Of a stretch of 37,265 nucleotides of DNA, positions 32,052 through 37,265 are shown piece by piece (positions within the stretch are counted from its first letter, which is position 1; every line of letters begins with the position of its first letter). Both the position numbers and the translations under genes were made by a program. The stretch lies in assembly GCA_014763515.1 (NCBI GenBank), contig JACXVH010000002.1, positions 1 through 37,265 of the forward strand, read 5' to 3'. The stretch is from Flavobacteriaceae bacterium. Its GTDB lineage: Bacteria; Bacteroidota; Bacteroidia; Flavobacteriales; Flavobacteriaceae. The notes below the pieces were generated by a model. That model ran no database searches and was not told the DNA's origin. It was given only the letters and a program-made list of their open reading frames with translations.

Positions 32052-33673
32052 ATGTTAGAAGAAATGAATGATAACCTGCATGAAGCAGATGGACAAGAAC
32101 AATTTGAGTCGCAAGAAGATGTTGTTGTAAAAAACCAATCTGCACAAGATGTAATCGATGATTCGAATGCAGAAGAAAATGAAGACGACTCAATTAGTGA
32201 TAAACACGACATTCCGCTTTTAGACTACGAACCGATGTCTATGGAAGATTTAGTTGCTGAGCTTGACAATTTGGTTAAAAACCATAAAGTAATGGCAATT
32301 AAAGATCACGTAGAAGAAATTCGTAAAGCTTTTATGAATCACTACCATCATTTATTAGATCAAAAACGTGATGAGTTTAATGCCGAAAATCAAGATGAAA
32401 ATGTGGAGTTTGAATATCATTTCCCATTAAAAAGCAAATTTGATGCAGTTTATGATGATTATAAAACAAAACGCAATAATCATTACAACCAATTACAAAA
32501 GAATCTAAAACATAACTTACAAAAAAGAACTGAGTTAATTGAAGAACTTAAAAATCTTGTGGATAATACAGATGAAAGTTTAACAATTGCCGATATGTTC
32601 AAAAAGTTGAACGATATTCGCGAACAATGGAAATCGGCTGGAGCTATTCCAAGAGATAAATACAACATTGTTTGGAACAATTATCATTTCCATGTAGAAC
32701 GTTTTTACGATTTAATTCACTTAGACAAAGAAGCTAGAGATCAAGACTTTAAATTAAATTTAGAGCAAAAGTTAGCAATTATTGAAAGAGGAAAAGAATT
32801 ATTGAAAGAAAGCGACATTGCAAAAGCTTTCCGTGAATTACAACTTTTACACCGCGTTTGGAAAGAAGAAATTGGTCCGGTTGCTAGAGAACAAAGAGAA
32901 GCTATTTGGAACGAGTTTAGTGACATTACTAAACAAATGCACGACAAGAGAGAAGCTTTCTTTGCAAATGTAAAAGCTAGAGAAGAAGATAATTTAGTTA
33001 ACAAAAATAATATCATTAGGGCAATCGATGCTTTAGGGAATGAAGAAATTAGCTCGCACAACGGATGGCAAAACCAAATTAAAAAGATGGAAGCTTTACG
33101 CGAGCAATTCTTAAAGTTTGGGCAGATTTTAAAAATGCTTGTAACCATTATTTTGATCGATTACACAAAGTAAGAAATCAAGAAAATAAAGTTGAAATTG
33201 AAGCCTTTGACAAGAAAAAAGACTATTTAGAAAATTTAAAGTCATTTGAGTTAACAGGAGATCACAAAACCGATTTAGATGCCATAAAAGCTCATATTGA
33301 AGCTTGGAAAGCTATTGGAAGAGTGCCTCATAACAGAAGACATATAGAAGGTAAATTCAATAAAGTACTAGATGCACTTTTTGAAAAACTAAGTTTATCT
33401 AAAAAAGATACCGAATTAATGAAGTTTGATGCCAAATTAGAACAAATGGTAGAAAACGAAGATGGAAGAGCATTAGAAAAAGAACAATTCTTTATTCGTA
33501 AGAAAATTGATGAAGTACAAAACGAAATTTTCCAATTAGAAAACAACATTCAGTTTATTACAAATGCTAAGAAAGACAATCCTTTCTTAAAAGAGGTTCA
33601 AAAGAACATTGATCGCCACAAAGACGAACTGAAATTGTGGAAAGAAAAATTAAGCAAATTAAGAGAAATTTAA
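32052..33673 (+). pseudogene. DUF349 domain protein interrupted by an out-of-frame deletion
   Basis: The first part (ATG 32052 to about 33113, 354 codons) encodes acidic N-terminal sequence followed by DUF349 helical repeats such as IREQWKSAGAIPRDKYNIVW and HRVWKEEIGPVAREQREAIW. At 33113-33116 the frame changes. In the original frame the protein ends 60 bases later in unrelated residues. From 33116 another frame continues with VWADFKNACNHYFDRLHKVR, then AWKAIGRVPHNRRHIEGKF, to the stop at 33671-33673. The join runs REQFL directly to VWADF. Other repeats have about 12 residues there (pattern K-x-G-x-V-P-x3-N-x2), so 34 bases appear to be missing; restoring them gives a 551-residue protein. This may be a real mutation or an assembly error. 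The DUF349 function is unknown. A terminator follows. Confidence 0.82.
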
Positions 33674-33678
33674 TACCC

Positions 33679-33704
33679 AACCCCGAGTAAAAGCTTGGGG
33701 TTTT
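33679..33704 (+). terminator. Rho-independent terminator after the DUF349 gene
   Basis: AACCCCGAG (33679-33687) pairs with CTTGGGGTT (33694-33702) through nine pairs including one G-T wobble, with a 6-base loop TAAAAG and a following T-run. It lies six bases after the DUF349 stop and is intact even though the gene is not. Confidence 0.85.
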
Positions 33705-33728
33705 CTATATGTTTTGAAAAAGTAAAAA

Positions 33729-34488
33729 ATGTCTAAAAAAACGAAAAGAAAAATAAAAGGTTTGTGTAAAATTTGTAAGGAAATTAAAGAGTTAAATTTT
33801 GAACATTTTCCACCAAGCTCTGCATTCAACAACAATACTAAATATTATTCCATTTCACAGGAAGATTTTTTTAAAGATTCTAAGGCTAATTCACTTTTAA
33901 ATTTTAAACCTAAAGGAAAACAATTTCAAGGTGGATTAGGAGATTATTGCTTATGTCACGATTGTAATAATTTTTTAGGTTCTGCTTATGTAAGAGAATA
34001 TAAAAAAATGGGCAACTTTAGGAATGCAATTATTGAATGAAGGTGAATTTAAAGCTATACAATTTACCTCCATAGATATTGATTATTTAAAAATTTTAAA
34101 ACAAATTATATCAATTTTCATTTGTAACAATCAACCTTTTTTCACAGAAAGCTACCCAGATTTACTTAATTTTGTTAAAAATAAAGATTCAAGGGAATTA
34201 TCAAAACGATATAAAATTTATACTTATTCAAATAATGAAGGTCAGTTAAAAAATGGTAATATAAACTATACTAATTTGTATGGTACTATCTGTGAATTTA
34301 CATTTAGACCTTTTGGTTATGTTTTGAGTATTGATAATGAAAATACTTTTTCACATTTATTAGAAATTACTGATTTTAAAAATATACTTTCTGAAAAAGC
34401 AGAAGTAAAAATGATTTTAAATAAATATCCAACATTTTTACCATTTCCTATGGATTACAAAAGTAAAGAAGAAATACAAAAAACTTAA
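33729..34488 (+). pseudogene. HNH-like zinc-binding protein, frameshifted in an A7 run
   Basis: The first frame (33729-34040, 103 residues) has CKIC (13-16), NFEHFPPSSAF (23-33) and CLCHDCNNFLG (74-84). Two Cys pairs around an EHxPP motif are a layout I associate with HNH-type nuclease-like proteins. The second frame (34024-34488) carries the rest. At 34002-34008 there are seven A residues. With six, the reading becomes Y-K-K-W-A-T-L-G-M-Q-L-L-N-E and one continuous 252-residue protein results; with seven, translation stops at 34040. I infer one gene with a single-base insertion, through slippage, mutation or sequencing error. It lies between the DUF349 terminator and the convergent ABM gene and may be an acquired accessory gene. 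A nuclease role is uncertain. Confidence 0.68.
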
Positions 34489-34492
34489 CTTA

Positions 34493-34780
34493 TCAAAACT
34501 CATACTCGCGTTCCACTTTAGCTATGCGCACTTTGTAATTTTTATACCAAGTAGATTTTCCTTTTTCTTGAGCAAAAAGATGTTCGGTGTTTGCTTTCCA
34601 AGTTTTTATAGCTTCTAAACTTTTCCAATAGGAAACCGTAATACCCATTTCATTTCGCGCACTTTTTACACCTATAAAACCAGGTTGCAGTTTTGCTAAT
34701 TCCACCATTCGTATAGCGGTTTCGGCATAGCCTTCTTCGACTTCGGTTCTCGTTGATGTGAAAATTACAGCGTAATACAT
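34493..34780 (-). CDS. Antibiotic biosynthesis monooxygenase (ABM) domain protein
   Basis: This 95-residue single-domain protein has the dimeric alpha/beta-barrel pattern of the ABM family: YYAVIFTSTR as first strand, MVELAKLQPGFIGVKSAR with the usual PGF turn, GITVSYWKSLEAIKTWKAN with the conserved S/W pair and helix, and HLFAQEKGKSTWYKNY. Family members include cofactor-free monooxygenases and haem-degrading enzymes, but many small ones have no known substrate. Its stop is four bases from the stop of the convergent HNH-like gene. No clear -7 element is present in the 77-base gap behind it, which holds word repeats after the mazG stop, so it could be expressed by read-through towards mazG's opposite end or from a weak promoter. 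Confidence 0.85.
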   Translation of the reverse strand: MYYAVIFTSTRTEVEEGYAETAIRMVELAKLQPGFIGVKSARNEMGITVSYWKSLEAIKTWKANTEHLFAQEKGKSTWYKNYKVRIAKVEREYEF

Positions 34781-34857
34781 TTTCTGTGTTTATTTGTTTA
34801 TCTGTTTTTTGTTAATTTGAATGCTTCGAATAACGAATAAACAAATCAACGAATTCA
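34781..34857 (-). repeat. Quasi-tandem TTTGTTTATTCGTTATTCG-type word repeats after mazG
   Basis: Directly after the mazG stop, the minus strand reads GAATTCGTTGATTTG then TTTATTCGTTATTCG, a run of 7-8 base words built on TTCGTT/TTTGTT. ATTTGTTTAT and its complement near 34790 and 34840 form a 10-base inverted pair. There is no gene in this gap. Confidence 0.4.
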
Positions 34858-35580
34858 CTAAAGTCGCTTCGCTTCTTCCCAAAATACATCCATTTCAGCT
34901 AAGGTCATATCGGCTAAAGATTTTCCTAATTCGGCTGCTTTGCTTTCTAAATACATAAAGCGTTTCATGAATTTTTTATTGGTTCGTTCCAAAGCATCTT
35001 CAGGATTCACTTTTAAAAATCGGGCATAATTTATCATCGAAAATAACACATCTCCAAATTCGGCTTCTATTTTATCTTGATTACCTGACTTTACTTCTTC
35101 TTGTAATTCTTGTAATTCCTCTTGAACTTTATCCCAAACTTGGTGTGGCTCTTCCCAATCGAATCCTACTCCTTTTACTTTGTCTTGAATACGGCTTGCT
35201 TTCACTAATGCTGGTAAACTCTTTGGTACGCCTTCTAAAACCGATTTTTTCCCTTCTTTTAGTTTCAGTTTTTCCCAATTTTGCTTTACTTCTTCCTCAT
35301 CAGACACTACAACATCTCCATAAATATGCGGATGTCTATCAATTAACTTATCACAAATGGAATTTGCTACATCGGCTATATCAAAATCATTGGTTTCACT
35401 ACCTATTTTGGCGTAAAAAACAATATGCAATAATAAATCGCCCAGTTCTTTCTTAATTTCCTGTAAATTGTTGTCTAAAATTGCATCTCCTAATTCATAA
35501 GTTTCTTCAATGGTAAGATGACGTAAACTTTCTAAGGTTTGCTTTTTATCCCACGGACATTTTTCTCTTAAATCGTCCAT
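34858..35580 (-). CDS. mazG: Nucleoside triphosphate pyrophosphohydrolase MazG
   Basis: The protein has two MazG domains. The first contains CPWDKKQTLESL (about 8-19), IEETYELGDAI (about 24-34) and KKELGDLLLHIVFYA (about 43-57), giving the EExxE...ExxD magnesium site. The second contains EELQELQEEV and EAEFGDVLFSMINYARF. MazG hydrolyses NTPs to NMPs and pyrophosphate, cleaning nucleotide pools. The first ATG at 35578-35580 gives 240 residues, but homology seems to extend about 15 codons further (RQQQLDAFNRLLDI precedes that Met), where no ATG, GTG or TTG is in frame; ATT at 35623-35625 is the natural candidate. The real start is therefore uncertain. It lies downstream of the terminator of the DUF5606 gene. 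Confidence 0.93.
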   Translation of the reverse strand: MDDLREKCPWDKKQTLESLRHLTIEETYELGDAILDNNLQEIKKELGDLLLHIVFYAKIGSETNDFDIADVANSICDKLIDRHPHIYGDVVVSDEEEVKQNWEKLKLKEGKKSVLEGVPKSLPALVKASRIQDKVKGVGFDWEEPHQVWDKVQEELQELQEEVKSGNQDKIEAEFGDVLFSMINYARFLKVNPEDALERTNKKFMKRFMYLESKAAELGKSLADMTLAEMDVFWEEAKRL

Positions 35581-35640
35581 AATATCTAATAACCGGTTGA
35601 AAGCGTCGAGTTGTTGTTGGCGAATGACAAGATTTTGTAT

Positions 35641-35676
35641 AAAAATAAAAAATCCTGTGCTTTTTACACAGGATTT
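35641..35676 (-). terminator. Rho-independent terminator of the DUF5606 gene
   Basis: AAATCCTGTG (35650-35659) and CACAGGATTT (35667-35676) form a perfect 10-base stem with a 7-base loop, followed on the minus strand by a T-rich tail (35649-35641). It lies just after the DUF5606 stop at 35698. Confidence 0.9.
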
Positions 35677-35697
35677 GAGTTTTATATTTTCAACAAC

Positions 35698-36123
35698 TTA
35701 TTCAGCTGTTTCTTCTCTAGATTCTTTTGGAGTTAAAGCCTCAACAGTTACAAAACCTTTTGGTTGTAATAAATTGTACCAGTTTAAAATCTTTTTAATA
35801 TCAGATGTATAAACTCTATCTTCATCAAATTCAGGTAAAACTTCTCTAAAATAATCTCTAATTTTGGCTTCGTCTTCTTTATGAGATAAAGCTGGACCAT
35901 CATTTTCTTTTATAGCGATAGATTTAAAAACTTCACTTAAACGAACTTCTTCTGTATAGGTATATACTGCTATTTCAGATAATAAACTAACATTACTTCT
36001 TAAACCAACTGTAATTTTCTTACCATCAATTAAAGATTCTGCAACAAAACCAGTTCTCGTTTGTAATTTTAATTCATATAATCCTGGCTTACCAGAAATA
36101 GCTAATATTTTTTGAACACTCAT
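35698..36123 (-). CDS. DUF5606 domain-containing protein
   Basis: This 141-residue protein begins MSVQKILAISGKPGLYELK, continues with TGFVAESLIDGKKITVG and NVSLLSEIAVYT, and has DIKKILNWYNLLQPKGF at about 108-124. I recognise this as the DUF5606 family, small proteins nearly confined to Bacteroidota. The first part looks like a small beta barrel and the second is helical; no enzymatic motif is visible and there is no signal peptide. The tail is acidic (TPKESREETAE). It is transcribed alone: a -7 element precedes it (36147-36154) and a strong terminator follows. It often accompanies def and ruvX in Flavobacteriaceae, as here. Function unknown. Confidence 0.88.
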   Translation of the reverse strand: MSVQKILAISGKPGLYELKLQTRTGFVAESLIDGKKITVGLRSNVSLLSEIAVYTYTEEVRLSEVFKSIAIKENDGPALSHKEDEAKIRDYFREVLPEFDEDRVYTSDIKKILNWYNLLQPKGFVTVEALTPKESREETAE

Positions 36124-36146
36124 AACATTAATTTTATTAAGGATGG

Positions 36147-36154
36147 CAAATATA
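36147..36154 (-). promoter_or_regulatory. -7 element for the DUF5606 gene
   Basis: TATATTTG on the minus strand is an exact TAnnTTTG match, 23 bases upstream of the ATG at 36123. The tandem AGTAAAAAGTTTAA repeats and an A/T run lie immediately upstream of it. Confidence 0.55.
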
Positions 36155-36167
36155 ATTTTTTTTTTTT

Positions 36168-36222
36168 AAGTAAAAAGTGAAAAGTTTAAAGTAAAAAGTT
36201 TAAAGTAAAAAGTTTAAAATTA
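36168..36222 (+). repeat. Tandem 14-base repeat AGTAAAAAGTTTAA between def and DUF5606
   Basis: The unit AGTAAAAAGTTTAA is present twice without mismatch, preceded by a partial variant (AGTAAAAAGTGAAA then AGTTTAA). It lies between the def stop and the DUF5606 promoter. Tandem copies of this kind can vary in number between strains. Confidence 0.75.
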
Positions 36223-36264
36223 ATAGAAACTGAATACTAAAAACAAAATACTTAAAACTGCTAA

Positions 36265-36852
36265 TTAACGTCCTTTTTTGTTTGCAAATTTCATTTTATA
36301 ATCGGGTCTGGCTTTGCCTTCCATTATGTTCATTAACTTTTTCCCAATTAATTTCTTTTTTAACATGGATAAATGATCGGTAAATAAAATTCCTTCAATA
36401 TGATCGTATTCATGCTGAATAACACGAGCAATTAGTCCATCGAATTCTTCTGTTTTCTTATTGAAATCTTCATCAAAATATTCAATCGTAATTTTCTCAT
36501 GACGAAAAACATCCTCACGAACATCTGGAATACTTAAACAGCCTTCGTTAAATCCCCATAAATCGCCTTCTTCTTTGAGTATTCTTGCATTTATAAACGT
36601 TTTTTTGAATCCTGCTAATTCTGTAGCTTCTTCTTTAGAAACATCATCACTATCGGCAAAAGGTTCTGTGTCAATTACAAAAACACGAATAGGTAAACCT
36701 ACTTGTGGTGCTGCTAAACCAACTCCATGAGCGTTGTACATGGTTTCATACATGTTAGCAATGGTTTCTTTTAAGTTTGGATAATCTTTAGAAATTTCTT
36801 CACACATTTTGCGTAAAACTGCTTCTCCATATCCGTATATTGGTAATATCAT
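36265..36852 (-). CDS. def: Peptide deformylase
   Basis: This 195-residue protein has the three deformylase motifs: HGVGLAAPQVG (42-52), EGCLSIP (103-109) with the metal ligand C105, and QHEYDHIEG (146-154) with H147, E148 and H151. It removes the formyl group from the N-terminal methionine of new proteins and is essential in most bacteria. A 15-residue acidic insertion between the first and second motif (about 64-80, FADSDDVSKEEATEL) is common in Bacteroidota enzymes as I recall. A -7 element (36881-36888) lies 28 bases upstream, directly touching the end of ruvX, so def can be expressed apart from ruvX. Confidence 0.97.
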   Translation of the reverse strand: MILPIYGYGEAVLRKMCEEISKDYPNLKETIANMYETMYNAHGVGLAAPQVGLPIRVFVIDTEPFADSDDVSKEEATELAGFKKTFINARILKEEGDLWGFNEGCLSIPDVREDVFRHEKITIEYFDEDFNKKTEEFDGLIARVIQHEYDHIEGILFTDHLSMLKKKLIGKKLMNIMEGKARPDYKMKFANKKGR

Positions 36853-36880
36853 GTTTGGTAATTTTCTAAATTCTGAATGG

Positions 36881-36888
36881 CAAAAATA
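36881..36888 (-). promoter_or_regulatory. -7 element for def
   Basis: TATTTTTG on the minus strand matches TAnnTTTG and directly abuts the ruvX stop codon at 36889. The ATG of def is 28 bases downstream. Confidence 0.5.
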
Positions 36889-37265
36889 CTACTTTTTATA
36901 ATTTAAATAATCTTGAAGAAGAATAGTAGCAGCAATTTCATCAATTAGACCTTTATTTTGACGTTGCTTTTTCTTTAACCCACTATCAATCATAGTTTGA
37001 AAAGCCATTTTAGAAGTAAAGCGTTCGTCCATTCGTTCCAAACTTATTGTTGGGAAATCTTTTTGAAACTCAACTACAAACTTTCCAATTATTGCTGCAC
37101 TTTCTGAAGCTGAGCCATCCATTTGTTTAGGTTCGCCAATAATTACTTTTTCAACATTATGCTTTGAAAAATAATCTTTTAAAAAAGGAATTAATTTTTC
37201 TGTTTCTACAGTTGTTAAACCCGACGCTATAATTTGCATATCGTCAGTAACAGCAATTCCTGTTC
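36889..37265 (-). CDS. ruvX: Putative pre-16S rRNA nuclease / Holliday junction resolvase RuvX (YqgF), partial
   Basis: The gene runs off the right edge of the window; the frame stays open to the end and reads TGIAVTDDMQIIASGLTTV, matching the early part of RuvX/YqgF, so the Met at 37239 is internal. Later family motifs are VIIGEPKQMDGS, ERMDERFTS and KGLIDEIAATILLQDYL, the last containing the catalytic Asp of the RNase H-like fold. YqgF proteins process the 5' end of pre-16S rRNA and were first described as Holliday junction resolvases. The first catalytic Asp, expected in the first ten residues, lies outside the window. About 126 residues are present, against about 135-140 for the whole protein. 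Confidence 0.93.
   Translation of the reverse strand, partial: TGIAVTDDMQIIASGLTTVETEKLIPFLKDYFSKHNVEKVIIGEPKQMDGSASESAAIIGKFVVEFQKDFPTISLERMDERFTSKMAFQTMIDSGLKKKQRQNKGLIDEIAATILLQDYLNYKK

Noticed and set aside
32741..33148. Minus-strand open frame of 135 codons
   Set aside because: It is an antisense shadow of the DUF349 helical repeats with Ser/Phe/Cys-rich sequence.
33100..33173. Programmed ribosomal frameshift in the DUF349 gene
   Set aside because: About 12 residues of the repeat are missing at the junction, which frameshifting cannot explain; no slippery heptamer with a downstream structure was seen.
33729..34488. Two small overlapping genes resembling a toxin-antitoxin pair
   Set aside because: The overlap, the A7 run and the continuity of the protein when one A is removed fit a single frameshifted gene better than two genes.
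34858..34885. Another dispersed repeat in the mazG 3' end (AGTCGCTTCGCTTC)
   Set aside because: It resembles the repeat core only superficially and encodes the ordinary MazG tail EEAKRL in frame.
36168..36222. CRISPR-like array
   Set aside because: The units are contiguous 14-mers without spacers, and there are no cas genes.

Overview
The window looks like chromosomal DNA from a Bacteroidota member, most likely Flavobacteriaceae and close to Flavobacterium. The DNA is very AT-rich. Genes are preceded by the Bacteroidota -7 element (TAnnTTTG) rather than Shine-Dalgarno sequences. There is a cargo protein of the type IX secretion system (type B C-terminal domain), and several families typical of this group occur (DUF5606, DUF4350/DUF4129/MoxR/DUF58, DUF349, OstA-like, DUF368). 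No tRNA, rRNA, CRISPR array, transposase or prophage was seen.

Layout. 1-106 is the 3' end of ftsE. 112-10610 is a surface-polysaccharide locus. It starts with a strand-alternating block: a 2OG-Fe(II) oxygenase, two GT4 and two GT2 glycosyltransferases. A tightly coupled six-gene minus-strand operon follows, transcribed from 10610 down to 5104: FemAB/GNAT-like protein, fdtB-like aminotransferase, hexapeptide acyltransferase, GT-A glycosyltransferase, Wzx-like flippase and fdtA-like ketoisomerase. Together these fit synthesis of a dTDP-3-amino-3,6-dideoxyhexose, its N-acylation, assembly and export. A T9SS cargo protein lies at 10717-12531. 12533-20376 is a membrane AAA+ cluster: RDD protein (divergent), SpoIIM, a polytopic membrane protein, DUF4129, DUF4350, MoxR ATPase, DUF58 and a polytopic His-containing membrane protein. 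20406-31817 is core physiology: a TrmH-type rRNA methyltransferase, aroE, a DUF368 undecaprenyl-phosphate translocase, a TPR protein, a class III aminotransferase, an OstA-like LPS-transport protein, purA, a Fur-family regulator and a RelA/SpoT protein. 32052-34488 holds two adjacent plus-strand genes that are both frame-broken (DUF349 and an HNH-like zinc protein). 34493-37265 has an ABM-domain protein, mazG, DUF5606, def and a partial ruvX. No gene-free stretch exceeds 300 bases; the longest is 25761-26034.

Most notable observations. (1) A dispersed-repeat-like sequence (GTCAGTTCGAG...AGTCGAGAACTC on the minus strand) sits in frame inside the fdtB-like gene just before the PLP lysine. It lengthens the loop and replaces the usual GD-containing segment. 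(2) DUF349 appears to have lost exactly 34 nt. (3) The HNH-like gene carries one extra A in an A7 run; removing it restores a 252-residue protein. (4) Four intergenic spacers just downstream of minus-strand genes carry quasi-tandem short-word repeats, each with its own word, and two of these include the stop codon. (5) A promoter is nested in the loop of a terminator at 22944-22985. I did not find a clearly new multi-gene system. The in-frame repeat and the 3'-end word repeats are the signals I would pursue first.
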